Shown here: piece after piece, positions 46,941 to 56,348 of the stretch
Layout of the letters: every line of letters begins with the position of its first letter
Position numbering within the stretch: position 1 is the stretch's first letter
From: Geitlerinema sp. BBD 1991-9
GTDB lineage: Bacteria > Cyanobacteriota > Cyanobacteriia > Cyanobacteriales > Geitlerinemataceae
Reading direction: 5' to 3'
Length of the DNA: 64,000 nt
Assembly: GCA_001657325.1 (NCBI GenBank)
Contig: LWRO01000006.1
Coordinates: 1-64,000 of the forward strand
Notes under the pieces: model-generated
Database searches by the model: none
What the model was told of the DNA's origin: nothing
Seen by the model: only the letters and a program-made list of their open reading frames with translations
Program-made: the position numbers and the translations under genes

Positions 46941-47017
46941 CCTGTTCCCTGTTCCCTGTTCCCTGTTCCCTGTTCCCTGTTCCCTGTTCCCTGTTCCCTG
47001 TTCCCTGTTCCCTGTTC
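46941..47017. repeat. Heptamer tandem repeat (CCTGTTC x11)
   Basis: Eleven exact tandem copies of CCTGTTC fill the space between the protease gene and the end of the convergent pgk. STRR-type repeat; copy number is expected to vary between strains. Confidence 0.93.
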
Positions 47018-47022
47018 CCTAC

Positions 47023-48228
47023 CTATGCTTCATCCAGAGCAGCAATACCGGGAAGAACTTTACCTTCAAGCAGTTCCAGACTCGCACCGCCTCCGGTCGA
47101 AATGTGGCTCATCTTGTCAGCGACACCCACTTTTTCCACCGCAGCCACGGAGTCACCACCACCGATGATGGTAATCGCGCCCTTCTCGGTCAACCCCGCC
47201 AGAGTACGCGCGATCGCTTCCGTGCCTTGGGCGAATTGGTCGAACTCGAACACGCCCATCGGCCCGTTCCAGATGACCGATTTGCAATCGGCGAGAGCTT
47301 CTTGGAAGGTTTTCACCGAGTCGGGGCCGATATCGAGACCCATCCAACCCTCGGGGATTGCATCGACAGATACAGTTTGCGCGTTGGCATCAGCCGCAAA
47401 ATTATCAGCAACGACAACATCCGTCGGTAGTAGCAGTTCCACACCGCGTTCTTTCGCCTTAGCTTCTAAGGACTTTGCCAACTCCAGCTTGTCTTCTTCA
47501 ACCAGAGACTTACCAACGCTCAAGCCTCGTGCCTTATAGAACGTGAAGATCATGCCGCCGCCGATGAATAGCTTATCGACTTTTTCTAGCAGCGTTTCGA
47601 TCACGCCGATTTTGCTGGATACTTTCGAGCCTCCAACGATCGCCGCGAGGGGACGTTGGGGGTTTTCAATCGCGTTTTGCAGGAACTCGAGTTCTTTTTC
47701 GATCAGATAACCCGCTACGCAGGTATCGATGTGTTGCGTGACGCCTTCCGTGGAAGCGTGGGCGCGGTGAGCCGTTCCGAAGGCATCGTTCACGTAAACG
47801 TCCGCAATCGAGGCCAACTGTTTGGCGAATTCCGGATCGTTTTTCTCTTCTCCGGCGTGGAAGCGAACGTTTTCGAGGAGCATCACACCGCCGTTTTCCA
47901 GCTTGGCGGCTTCGGCTTGCACCGCTTCCCCGATGCAATCGTCGCACTTGACCACGGATTGACCGAGTAATTCTGACAGGCGTTCAGCAACGGGGGTCAA
48001 GCGCATATCTTCTTTGACCTGTCCCTTCGGACGACCGAAGTGGCTCGACAGGACAACTTTAGCGCCCTTACCCATTAAATCTTGAATGGTTGGGAGTGCC
48101 GCGCGAATTCGGGTATCGTCGGTGATTTTACCGGAATCGTCTAAAGGGACGTTGAAATCAGCCCGTACCAGAACGCATTTACCCGATAAATCCGATGCCG
48201 ACAAATTTGCTACAGTTTTCTTAGGCAC
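47023..48228 (-). CDS. pgk: Phosphoglycerate kinase
   Basis: A 401-residue enzyme interconverting 3-phosphoglycerate and 1,3-bisphosphoglycerate with ATP, serving both the Calvin cycle and glycolysis in the cytoplasm. The N-terminal [20 protein letters not shown] signature binds the phosphoglycerate. [23 protein letters not shown] and the C-terminal nucleotide loop [14 protein letters not shown] with [13 protein letters not shown] are intact. Length and start (ATG at 48228, AGGAGGTC upstream) are as expected. It is a single-gene unit ending against the heptamer repeats. Confidence 0.98.
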   Translation of the reverse strand: MPKKTVANLSASDLSGKCVLVRADFNVPLDDSGKITDDTRIRAALPTIQDLMGKGAKVVLSSHFGRPKGQVKEDMRLTPVAERLSELLGQSVVKCDDCIGEAVQAEAAKLENGGVMLLENVRFHAGEEKNDPEFAKQLASIADVYVNDAFGTAHRAHASTEGVTQHIDTCVAGYLIEKELEFLQNAIENPQRPLAAIVGGSKVSSKIGVIETLLEKVDKLFIGGGMIFTFYKARGLSVGKSLVEEDKLELAKSLEAKAKERGVELLLPTDVVVADNFAADANAQTVSVDAIPEGWMGLDIGPDSVKTFQEALADCKSVIWNGPMGVFEFDQFAQGTEAIARTLAGLTEKGAITIIGGGDSVAAVEKVGVADKMSHISTGGGASLELLEGKVLPGIAALDEA

Positions 48229-48339
48229 TTTGACCTCCTATATCGCTTTCTTACCTGAGTGTTTCCACAGACCTAGCGGTCGAGTTGGGACTTCGCGCCG
48301 TCACAATTCTACCGGAGACCGGACATCGGAGAGACGACA

Positions 48340-48744
48340 ATGTTTAAGAGCGTACTGTTTCCCCTGGATGGAAGTCGCGAATCGAGCCATGCGGCTGCTA
48401 TCGTCGCCAATCTCGCCCAAACCTATAACGCTCGAGCGATCGTTCTATCGGTGGTCGAACCGATCGAGGAAGGCGAGGAAGTGACGCGGATGAATTCCCC
48501 CGAGGCGATCGCAGAGCTTCTGAAGAAAGCCCAAGAGTTTTTTGCGTCGGAAGGCATCGAAGCCGAAGCGATCGAACGGGAAGGAAAACCCGCCTTCACG
48601 ATTTGCGATATTGCTGACGAACTCGATGTAGATTTGATCGTCATGGGCAGTCGCGGCACGGGTTTAACGAAAGAAGGAGCCGCCGAAAGCGTCACCCATC
48701 TGACGATCGATCTCGCCCCCTGTCCGGTGTTAGTCGTTCCCTAG
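48340..48744 (+). CDS. Universal stress protein (UspA family)
   Basis: A 134-residue single-domain universal stress protein. It has the N-terminal FKSVLFPLDGSRESSHAAAI strand-helix and the C-terminal LIVMGSRGTGLTKEGAAESV region. The ATP-binding G-x2-G-x9-G(S/T) motif begins (GSRGTG), but the distal glycine-Ser pair is replaced by ESVTH, so ATP binding is uncertain; non-ATP UspA-type members are known. The start is ATG at 48340. It is divergent from pgk across about 110 bases. Confidence 0.92.
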   Translation: MFKSVLFPLDGSRESSHAAAIVANLAQTYNARAIVLSVVEPIEEGEEVTRMNSPEAIAELLKKAQEFFASEGIEAEAIEREGKPAFTICDIADELDVDLIVMGSRGTGLTKEGAAESVTHLTIDLAPCPVLVVP

Positions 48745-48855
48745 CCGGGATGATGAGATGATGAAGTGGGGAGATGAGGTATAGCTGACAAATGCTTTCA
48801 CTGTTCGCTGCTCGCTCCCCACTGTTTACTGTTCACTGTTCACGGCTCACTGTAA

Positions 48856-49761
48856 ATGATTCAGTGGTATCCCGGTCACATTGCAAAAGCCGAACGGCAA
48901 CTGAAAGAACATCTCAACCGCGTTGACGTGGTGTTAGAGGTTCGAGACGCACGCATTCCTCTGGCGACGCACCATCCCCAATTGGCGGAGTGGTTGGGCA
49001 GTAAGGCACGAGTTCTCGTTCTCAACCGGGTCGATACGATTTCTCCAGAAGTTCGTCAGGCTTGGCAAGCCTGGTTTTCCGATCGAGGAGAAACAGTCTA
49101 TTTCACCAACGCCCAAAAGGGAACCGGGGTGGCACAGGTGGCAAAAGCGGCTGAAGCGGTTGGCGTAGCGATGAACGAACGCCGACAATCGCGAGGAATG
49201 CGTCCTCGTCCGGTGCGGGCGGTCGTCATTGGTTTTCCGAACGTGGGTAAGTCGGCACTGATTAATCGTTTGTTGCGGCGAAAGGTGGCTGAAAGTGCCA
49301 GACGAGCTGGAGTAACCCGCCAGTTACGTTGGATTCGACTGTCCCATCGAGGAAGCAAACGGGGTAAAGCTTCTGGAACCCTCGATCGAGCGAATTTAGA
49401 ACTGCTAGACGCACCGGGCATTATTCCCTGGCGGTTGGAAAACCAAGCGGATGCGGTCAAACTCGCCATTTGCGACGATATTGGTGAAGCGGCTTACGAC
49501 AATCAGCGCGTCGCAGCGGCGATGGTGGAGTTAATCGTTCAGGTGGAAGCGTCGGGAAACGAAATGGTTCCCCAAAAGGTGCTTCAGCAGCGTTACGCGC
49601 TCGATCCGACCGAAATGACTGGGGAATCTTATCTCCACCTGTTGGCCCGAGAACGCTACCAAAACGATATAGAACGTGCAGCCTGTCAACTTCTCAACGA
49701 TTTCCGCAAGGGAATCCTCGGAACGGTTCCCCTAGAATTACCCCTTGACGGTGAAGGGTGA
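48856..49761 (+). CDS. ylqF: Ribosome biogenesis GTPase YlqF/RbgA
   Basis: A 301-residue circularly permuted GTPase that in Bacillus (RbgA) promotes a late step of 50S subunit assembly. The permuted motif order is seen directly: G4 LNRVD near residue 57, then G1 GFPNVGKSAL near 128, G2 region ARRAGVTRQ, and G3 DAPGI near 190. The N-terminal WYPGHIAKAERQL is the family signature. The usual C-terminal RNA-binding helices follow. The start is ATG at 48856, after short CACTGTT-type repeats. Confidence 0.95.
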   Translation: MIQWYPGHIAKAERQLKEHLNRVDVVLEVRDARIPLATHHPQLAEWLGSKARVLVLNRVDTISPEVRQAWQAWFSDRGETVYFTNAQKGTGVAQVAKAAEAVGVAMNERRQSRGMRPRPVRAVVIGFPNVGKSALINRLLRRKVAESARRAGVTRQLRWIRLSHRGSKRGKASGTLDRANLELLDAPGIIPWRLENQADAVKLAICDDIGEAAYDNQRVAAAMVELIVQVEASGNEMVPQKVLQQRYALDPTEMTGESYLHLLARERYQNDIERAACQLLNDFRKGILGTVPLELPLDGEG

Positions 49762-49822
49762 TGACCTGATGGCGATGGTGTGATGACCTGATGGTGTACG
49801 ATTGCTTCTCCTCCTCATCTCC

Positions 49823-50275
49823 TTACCGGAGGACGACTTCTTCAGTCAGTTTTGCCTTAATGGTAGAAACGAGATTTTGAAAAGGTTGGGAGGTGGGGGG
49901 AGTTGTGTCAGACAAGGATGAGAACGAGGCTTCGGAGTCCGAACGATCGAGATCGGGTTCTGAGGCCTCTTCCTCCTCAGAAAGTTCGTCTCCTTCAAAT
50001 TCAAAATTGTCGGTTAGTAATGCTGCATCGAAAATCGAACGAACGGTGGCACTCGGATTTTGTAAAACGAGGCGACACTTGCGTTTTTGAGCGAGGCGTT
50101 CGAGAGTCAGTAGGATTTTAAGTCCGGCGTAACCGATGGTTTTAACACGAGATAAATCGACGATCCAAAGAGAAGAAACTTTCTTTTTTGAGGTGATATA
50201 ACGCTCGATATCTTGTTGCAGTTGTGCTGCTCCGATAAGGTCGAGCTTGCTTTTGGGTTCAAGTACAATAGTCAT
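49823..50275 (-). CDS. STAS domain protein lacking the usual phospho-serine
   Basis: A 150-residue protein. Residues about 1-95 form a STAS domain of the anti-sigma-factor-antagonist type (WIVDLSRVKTIGYAGLKILL). In canonical antagonists this loop reads like D-S-S-G-L, and the first Ser is phosphorylated by the partner kinase. Here the loop is IGYAGL, so both serines are replaced and that switch cannot operate. The C-terminal 50 residues are acidic and Ser-rich (SEEEEASEPDLDRSDSEAS), probably disordered. It lies downstream of sasA on the same strand with a 160-base gap. Confidence 0.82.
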   Translation of the reverse strand: MTIVLEPKSKLDLIGAAQLQQDIERYITSKKKVSSLWIVDLSRVKTIGYAGLKILLTLERLAQKRKCRLVLQNPSATVRSIFDAALLTDNFEFEGDELSEEEEASEPDLDRSDSEASFSSLSDTTPPTSQPFQNLVSTIKAKLTEEVVLR

Positions 50276-50436
50276 AATCTTGCCCGTCTCGATCGAAAAT
50301 GCGCTTTTAGTATCTGGCGATCGATGAATTCACGCAGTTACCTCGATCGATAAATCCTGTGAGAACTGGGCCGGGAACGGCGTGATTTCGATCGCCGAAT
50401 GCGACTTTTACTTAAAAAGTCAATACCGCTTCCAGT

Positions 50437-51615
50437 CTAGTCGCGATATACGGGCAACGTAAAGTGAAACGTACTGCCTTTCCCGGGGTTTGAATCCACC
50501 CAGATTTGACCGTAGTGAGATCGAACGACACGCTGACATAACGACAACCCCAACCCGTAGCCTGATGTGTTTTCATCTCGTTTCAAGCGAACGCGATCGT
50601 CGAAAATGCGTTTTTGTTTGTCGAAGGGAATACCCGGCCCCGTATCGCTAATGCTGACTTGGACTTTTCCCGAAGTGCGATGGAGGAGGGAAACTTCAAT
50701 GGTTCCGCCTTCTGGCGTGTACTTAATGGCATTGTCGAGGAGGTTCATCACCACCTGGCTCACTTGCTTGGGGTCGGCATAAACAAAGGGTATGTCTTGG
50801 GGAAAATCCGTTTCGAGACACAGTGCTTTGGCTTGACAGCGATCGATCTGTCGATCGAGGGTGTCTTGGCACAACACGGATAAATTCACCTTTTGCGGGT
50901 GAATTGACATATGGCCGTCATAGCTGCGAGACGTTTCCAATACGTCGAAGATCATCTGTTCGATTTGACGAGTTTGGGTGCGAGCGTGTTGGATGAGCTG
51001 ATCGAACAAGGTTGGATTGGCCTCGCGTTTGGCTCGATTGCGCGGTTGATTGAGGGTTTCGAGGGTTTCGAGGGCAATCGAGGTGGAGGTCAGTGGGTTT
51101 CGCAGATCGTGCGCCAACATCGACACCAGTCGATCTTTAAACCGCATTTGTTCTCGGAGTTCTTCGATTTCCTGTTTGAGTTGAAAGACTTCGTCAGACA
51201 GTTTGACAATTTCCCTTGAGGTTGCCAAGGACGACAAGCACGTTGAAGCGGGTTTTTCGCCGTTTTCGATCTGTCTGTGGCATTGTTGCAAAAATTCTTC
51301 GACGGATTTTTGCCATCTCGGCCAGAACCGTTCGAGTTGACCGACGAGATTGCACCCGGTCAAGGTTTGGCGCGGTTCGGGATGGAGTTTGATCAGCGTT
51401 GGCGTAGCGATGAGCTTGAAATGTTCCGCTAAGTATGGCTGCTCGCTCACGTCCACGGCTTCGAGGGCGAAGTTTCCGTCTTCCTTCACGGTGTCTAAGT
51501 AGTTCCGGATGCGCTGAGCTTCTTCCCAAGAACTCGATCGTCGATCGACAAACAGCAATAGCTGTAAGACGGCTTCAGGACGATCGGTAAAGCTGGAAGA
51601 TACGGATTGGGTCAT
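50437..51615 (-). CDS. sasA: Circadian clock sensor histidine kinase SasA
   Basis: A 392-residue kinase that reads the KaiC clock state and phosphorylates RpaA, setting genome-wide daily expression. The N-terminal KaiB-like thioredoxin domain (about 15-105) includes LQLLLFVDRRSSSWEEAQRI and ATPTLIKLHPEPRQTLTG. The HisKA phosphoacceptor His169 is in VSMLAHDLRNPLTSTS. The HATPase domain shows NLLDNAIKYTPEGG, VSISDTGPGIPF and GYGLGLSLCQRVV. All core residues are present. The start is ATG at 51615. No kai gene is in the window, which is usual for sasA. Confidence 0.95.
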   Translation of the reverse strand: MTQSVSSSFTDRPEAVLQLLLFVDRRSSSWEEAQRIRNYLDTVKEDGNFALEAVDVSEQPYLAEHFKLIATPTLIKLHPEPRQTLTGCNLVGQLERFWPRWQKSVEEFLQQCHRQIENGEKPASTCLSSLATSREIVKLSDEVFQLKQEIEELREQMRFKDRLVSMLAHDLRNPLTSTSIALETLETLNQPRNRAKREANPTLFDQLIQHARTQTRQIEQMIFDVLETSRSYDGHMSIHPQKVNLSVLCQDTLDRQIDRCQAKALCLETDFPQDIPFVYADPKQVSQVVMNLLDNAIKYTPEGGTIEVSLLHRTSGKVQVSISDTGPGIPFDKQKRIFDDRVRLKRDENTSGYGLGLSLCQRVVRSHYGQIWVDSNPGKGSTFHFTLPVYRD

Positions 51616-52009
51616 CTCATCTGAAGATGCAACAACGTCAAAGGCATCGGTTGAAAAGCCGAACGATCGGAATTTATGTTTCGATCGAGGAGGTAACGTT
51701 CCTCGCTGCTTAAGCCATTTTTGGAGTTTGGGATACTTATCTCATCGGAAACGGTCAGTCGAGTCATCTCGTTATCGAAAAACAACACCCGGGACGTTTG
51801 GCGATAGCCTAGTCTCTCAAAACGCTACAAATGGCTTCTCTTCTACTTTAATATCTTCTTTAGATTTCGGATCGCTGCCTGAACTCGGCATCGTGCGCCC
51901 CTTGGCAAAGATCGCTCGATATTTTAACGTTTTCAAACGGCCAAACAATCGGCAACAAGGGGGAAAATCGTTGTTTTCACAGGTTTCTTTAAGAAAAAGG
52001 TTGTTGGCG

Positions 52010-53629
52010 ATGTGGGTGACTTTACCAAAAAATCCTTGGCTTCGATGGGCGATCGGTGCAGCTATCGCCTTCTTTTGTATCAGTACTGTTTTAACCCTAC
52101 ATCGATACTACACGTTTTACGCCTCCTACGATCAGGGGATTTTCAACCAGGTTTTCTGGAATGGCAGCCACGGACGCTTCTTCCAAAGCTCCCTGTCGTC
52201 AGCTTTGTCTACGAACGTCGTTCACCAAGGGGAACTTCCGACGGTGTACTACCATCGCCTCGGACAGCACTTCACCCCAGCGTTACTGATTTGGCTGCCA
52301 CTCTACACGCTCTTTCCCTCTCCTGTCACCCTGACCGTTCTCCAAGTGACCTTGGTAACGGTGGCGGGTCTGGTGTTGTACCTCCTGGCACGCCAACACG
52401 TCAACGACTCGATCGCAGCTTTCACGACGATTAGTTTTTATTGCGCGATCGCGGTTCTCGCCCCGACATGGGGAAATTTTCACGATATCTGTCAAATTCC
52501 GCTATTTACCTTCACGCTGCTCTTGGCGATGGAAAAACGCTGGTGGTGGCTGTTTTGGGTTATGGCGATCTGTTTGTTGATGGTGCGAGAAGATTCGGGA
52601 GTCGGCCTGTTCGGTGTGGGCGCTTACATGATGCTGTCTCGTCGTTTTCCCAGTCGCGGTTTGGCTGTATGTGCGCTCAGTTTTGGCTATATGCTGCTGT
52701 TAACCAATTGGGTGATGCCGCTGTTTTCGGAGGACATTTCCGAGCGGTTTATGATGGAGCGCTTCGGACAGTATGCCGAGGGAGACGAAGCTTCGACCCT
52801 GGAAATTATCTGGGGCATTCTCAGCAATCCCTGGCGGTTGTTGGTCGAACTGTTGACGCCTGTGGGACGGACGATTGCTTATTTGTTGGGTCAGTGGTTG
52901 CCCTTGGCGTTCGCTCCGGCGTTGTCGGGGGCCGCGTGGTCGATCGCGGGTTTCCCGTTGTTAAAGCTTTTCATTGCGAAGGGAGAATCGGTACTGTCGA
53001 TTAACATTCGCTATGCCCTAACCGTCGTCCCGGGACTGTTTTACGGGGCGATACTCTGGTGGGCGGTGCGCCCGCAGTTGTTTAAAAAGCCCAAAATTCG
53101 GCAGTTTTGGATGGCTTGTATGACACTTTCGGTGTTCGTTGCTATTTCGGGCAATCCCAACCGCACGCTGTCGTTTTTGATTCCCGATTCGATCGATCCT
53201 TGGGTCAAAGTCTCTCTCTCTCGTCAATGGGAACACGCTCGATCGATCGGCCCGTTACTCGATCTCGTCCCAGAAGAGTCCAGTGTTTCTGCGACCACCT
53301 ACATCATCCCGCACCTGTCGAGTCGCCGCAAAATCTTACGTTTTCCCAAGTTAGAACTCGTGACCGATGAAGGTATCGTCGAGCGGATGGATTACGTTCT
53401 GGTGGATTTGTGGCGATTGCAAACGTATCAAGTAGCGTTCAAACACGATCGAGCGCGTCTAAAAACCATGGTTCCCAAAATTGAGGAGCTGATCGCCACG
53501 GGTGAATATGGTCTCGTCGATTTGCGCGATGGTGTCGTTTTCCTCGATCGAGGTGCAACCTCCAATCCCGAAGGGTTACAAGCTTGGGAATCGTTTCGAT
53601 CGCAATTAGCGGCGAACGGTATCTTGTAA
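52010..53629 (+). CDS. DUF2079 membrane protein
   Basis: A polytopic membrane protein of the DUF2079 family, related in layout to membrane glycosyltransferases of the ArnT/PMT kind; the activity is unproven. The conserved loop after the first helix is present: FYASYDQGIFNQVFWNGSHG (with the conserved Asp) and YHRLGQHFTPALLIWLPLY. About ten hydrophobic helices follow, and a soluble C-terminal domain of about 120 residues begins near LSRQWEHARSIGPLLDLVPE. The open frame extends to TTG at 51728, but that stretch has no family resemblance. The ATG at 52010, just before the first helix, is preferred, giving 539 residues. Confidence 0.85.
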   Translation: MWVTLPKNPWLRWAIGAAIAFFCISTVLTLHRYYTFYASYDQGIFNQVFWNGSHGRFFQSSLSSALSTNVVHQGELPTVYYHRLGQHFTPALLIWLPLYTLFPSPVTLTVLQVTLVTVAGLVLYLLARQHVNDSIAAFTTISFYCAIAVLAPTWGNFHDICQIPLFTFTLLLAMEKRWWWLFWVMAICLLMVREDSGVGLFGVGAYMMLSRRFPSRGLAVCALSFGYMLLLTNWVMPLFSEDISERFMMERFGQYAEGDEASTLEIIWGILSNPWRLLVELLTPVGRTIAYLLGQWLPLAFAPALSGAAWSIAGFPLLKLFIAKGESVLSINIRYALTVVPGLFYGAILWWAVRPQLFKKPKIRQFWMACMTLSVFVAISGNPNRTLSFLIPDSIDPWVKVSLSRQWEHARSIGPLLDLVPEESSVSATTYIIPHLSSRRKILRFPKLELVTDEGIVERMDYVLVDLWRLQTYQVAFKHDRARLKTMVPKIEELIATGEYGLVDLRDGVVFLDRGATSNPEGLQAWESFRSQLAANGIL

Positions 53630-53856
53630 GCAACCCCTTGCGAGCAATCCCCTGGGAACAGTACGCCATGAGTCAAGGCAACGGAGTCTCCTGGGTTCCC
53701 TTTAACTCACGTCGCAGCACGACGCTCTGCAACTTTTTCACCCCTATTGTAAATTTATGTTACGATTTAACCGTCAAAATGGCTTAGTGTCTTGACAGCA
53801 CTCGATCGACCCTTTAAAGTCAAGAGCATACCTGGGTCAACCAACCCGCAACTCAC

Positions 53857-54198
53857 ATGGAAGACAAACAGAAAGTAACGTTATATCTATCGCCAGAACT
53901 TCACCGCCAGCTCAAAATTCGGGCAGCGGTTGATGGAGAGCCGATGTCGGCACTCGCACAAAAAGCATTAATGTTTTATCTCGCGCACCCCGAGGTCGTC
54001 GAAGAAATTCACGCGGTTTCTGGGAACGCCCATCGGATTTATAGCTGCCCTGCCTGCGAAACGAAAACGGTGTTGAGAAACGGCGACCTCGTTGCCGTCA
54101 GCGAGCGTCAAGATATCGTTGTTGACGAAGACATCTCGGTCGAAAAGGTCAACGCCAGCATCGAACAGCAATCCGAAGAAGGTTTGGTGACTTGCTAA
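53857..54198 (+). CDS. Ribbon-helix-helix-like small protein
   Basis: A 113-residue protein. Residues 5-45 (KVTLYLSPELHRQLKIRAAV...MSALAQKALMFYL) have the strand-helix-helix pattern of CopG/Arc-type DNA-binding proteins. The second half contains a CPAC pair (YSCPACETKTVLRN) and an acidic tail, not typical of antitoxins. There is no toxin gene next to it. It lies 58 bases upstream of ycf46 on the same strand, so a role as regulator of that unit is possible. DNA binding is inferred from pattern only. Confidence 0.7.
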   Translation: MEDKQKVTLYLSPELHRQLKIRAAVDGEPMSALAQKALMFYLAHPEVVEEIHAVSGNAHRIYSCPACETKTVLRNGDLVAVSERQDIVVDEDISVEKVNASIEQQSEEGLVTC

Positions 54199-54256
54199 TC
54201 CAGCTATTTCCTCCAGCCAATCACTCAGTTTCAAATTGCTCCGTTTTACTCGGTCG

Positions 54257-55774
54257 ATGGTTATGAAAGAAGAGCTAAGCATCCTCATACAAGCTCAATA
54301 TCCTTTAATCTACTTGGTGACGTTTGAAGAGGAGCGTTCCGAACAAGCCATCGCCACGATCGCGCAATCCGTCAAACCTCAACGGCGGGTTTTTACCTGG
54401 ACATCGACCAAGGGATTAATCGACTACAGCCAATCTGGGGGTGCGAATCCCCACAACACCTTATCCCCGGAAGCTGCCCTCGATTGGGTCGTGCGCCACA
54501 AAGAGCCAGGCATCTACATTTTCAAAGACTTACACCCGTTCTTAGAAAATCCCAACGTCACGCGAGCGATTCGCGATGCCATTGCTTACTTCAAGGGAAC
54601 CGATAAGGCGATTATCATGATGTCGCCGGTACAGCACGTCCCCATCGAACTCGAAAAAGAAGTTGTCGTGCTGGACTTCCCGCTGCCGGACATGAAAGAC
54701 CTCAATCGGGTTTTGTCCCGCCAGCTCGCCGACGGACGCAACAAACGCATCAGTACCGAAGCGCGAGAAAAGCTCCTCAAAGCAGCACTCGGTTTAACCA
54801 AAGACGAAGCCGAGAAGGTTTACCGTAAAGCTCAAGTGACGGCGAACCGCTTGACGGAATCCGAGATGGACATCGTTCTGTCCGAGAAAAAACAGTTAAT
54901 CCGTCGTAACGGCATTCTCGAATATATCGAAGAAGACGAAACCATCGATTCAGTCGGCGGTCTCGACGAGCTGAAGCGGTGGCTGTTCCAACGATCGAAC
55001 GCTTTCACGGAAAAAGCCCGAGAGTACGGTTTGCCCCAACCAAAAGGGATGTTGATCCTTGGGGTTCCCGGTTGTGGAAAATCCCTCATTGCGAAGACCA
55101 CGTCACGCCTATGGGGATTGCCCCTGTTACGTCTCGACATCGGGCGGGTTTACGACGGGTCGATGGTCGGGCGTTCTGAAGCGAACCTGCGCAACGCCTT
55201 AAAAACTGCCGAATCCATTTCGCCGGTTATTCTCTTCATCGACGAGCTAGACAAGGCGTTTGCTGGCGGTGCGGGATCGGCCGACTCCGACGGTGGAACC
55301 TCAAGCCGGATTTTTGGGTCGTTCCTGACCTGGATGCAAGAAAAAACCTCACCGGTATTCGTGATGGCAACCGCGAACCGCGTCGAGCGGCTTCCCGGCG
55401 AGTTTCTGCGGAAAGGACGCTTTGACGAAATCTTCTTCGTCGATCTGCCAACGACAGAAGAGCGTCAAGAAATCTACCGCATTCACCTGTCCAAGCGGCG
55501 GCGCGACATTAGCCGCTTCGACTTAGAGCAACTGGCAAAAGTTTCCGATGGTTTCTCGGGCGCGGAAATCGAGCAAGCGGTAATCGCTGCAATGTACGAA
55601 GCGTTCGCCCAAGAGCGCGAGTTTACCCAGCTCGATATCATTGCTGCCGTTAAATCGACACTGCCTCTGTCCCGGACGATGACCGAACAGGTCACGGCGT
55701 TACGGGACTGGGCAAGGCAGCGAGCGCGCCCAGCGGCCGCCTCCATGGCTGACTATCAACGCCTGGAGTCGTGA
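54257..55774 (+). CDS. ycf46: AAA ATPase Ycf46
   Basis: A 505-residue AAA+ ATPase conserved in cyanobacteria and red-lineage plastids, linked in Synechocystis to carbon and pH responses. The N-terminal domain (MKEELSILIQAQYPLIYLVT) is family-specific. The AAA module has Walker A LGVPGCGKSLIAK, Walker B VILFIDELDKAFAG, a sensor MATANRVERLPGEFLRKGRF with the Arg finger, and a sensor-2 GFSGAEIEQAV. The open frame starts at a TTG further up, but the ATGs at 54257 and 54263 fit the family start. It sits between the RHH-like gene and ycf35. Confidence 0.93.
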   Translation: MVMKEELSILIQAQYPLIYLVTFEEERSEQAIATIAQSVKPQRRVFTWTSTKGLIDYSQSGGANPHNTLSPEAALDWVVRHKEPGIYIFKDLHPFLENPNVTRAIRDAIAYFKGTDKAIIMMSPVQHVPIELEKEVVVLDFPLPDMKDLNRVLSRQLADGRNKRISTEAREKLLKAALGLTKDEAEKVYRKAQVTANRLTESEMDIVLSEKKQLIRRNGILEYIEEDETIDSVGGLDELKRWLFQRSNAFTEKAREYGLPQPKGMLILGVPGCGKSLIAKTTSRLWGLPLLRLDIGRVYDGSMVGRSEANLRNALKTAESISPVILFIDELDKAFAGGAGSADSDGGTSSRIFGSFLTWMQEKTSPVFVMATANRVERLPGEFLRKGRFDEIFFVDLPTTEERQEIYRIHLSKRRRDISRFDLEQLAKVSDGFSGAEIEQAVIAAMYEAFAQEREFTQLDIIAAVKSTLPLSRTMTEQVTALRDWARQRARPAAASMADYQRLES

Positions 55775-55918
55775 AAAAGCTTTCTCCCGACTGCAATCGG
55801 GGGGAAAGGCTAGCTCTACCAAAGCTAGCAATCGATCGAACACCCCATATCGGCGGTGTTTTCTAACCAACCAACCACGTTGTCTGTTTTAGACAAGTTC
55901 CGATAGGAGGAAACTCTC

Positions 55919-56272
55919 ATGTCTCACTTTAGCACCCTGCGTACCAAAATCACCGACGCTGCAATCCTGAAATCTTCTTTGCGCGATCTGGGTATCTCCG
56001 TCAAAACCGAAGCTGACGTTCGCGGCTACAACGGCCAGCGCGTCCGTGCCGACATCGTCGCCGTTCTCGAAGGTGACTACGATCTCGGCTGGTCTCGCAA
56101 CAGCGACGGTTCCTTCGACCTGATCGCCGACCTCTGGGGCGTTGCGAAAAAGCACAACCAAACCGAACTGATCAATTCGATTAATCAAAAATACGCCGTG
56201 AACAAGACTTTGGCTGAAGTGCGCCGTCCCGGTTTGCAAAACGCCAACGTCAAACTCATGGTTCAAAAATAA
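55919..56272 (+). CDS. ycf35: Ycf35 (DUF1257) protein
   Basis: A 117-residue soluble protein of the Ycf35/DUF1257 family, found in cyanobacteria and some plastids; function unknown. It begins MSHFSTLRTKITDAAILKSS and contains VRADIVAVLEGDYDLGWSRN and QKYAVNKTLAEVRRPGLQNA, matching the family along its whole length. An AGGAGG ribosome site eight bases from the ATG predicts strong expression, and a clear terminator follows. It is adjacent to ycf46, so the two are likely linked in function. Confidence 0.94.
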   Translation: MSHFSTLRTKITDAAILKSSLRDLGISVKTEADVRGYNGQRVRADIVAVLEGDYDLGWSRNSDGSFDLIADLWGVAKKHNQTELINSINQKYAVNKTLAEVRRPGLQNANVKLMVQK

Positions 56273-56311
56273 ACTCTCTGCGCGTTCCCAAGCTTGCGGG
56301 TTGACCTTCCG

Positions 56312-56332
56312 AACGGGTTAACCCGTTTTTTC
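56312..56332 (+). terminator. Rho-independent terminator
   Basis: Stem AACGGG/CCCGTT with a TTAA loop followed by TTTTTT, 40 bases after ycf35. Confidence 0.88.
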
Positions 56333-56348
56333 TGTTTTTTTACCGGTT

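Noticed and set aside
46941-47017. Possible CRISPR array
   Set aside because: The heptamers are directly adjacent with no spacers; it is a simple tandem repeat. No cas gene is in the window.
53857-54198. Antitoxin of a toxin-antitoxin pair
   Set aside because: The neighbour is the large AAA ATPase Ycf46, not a toxin, and the C-terminal half with a CPAC pair is unlike CopG antitoxins.
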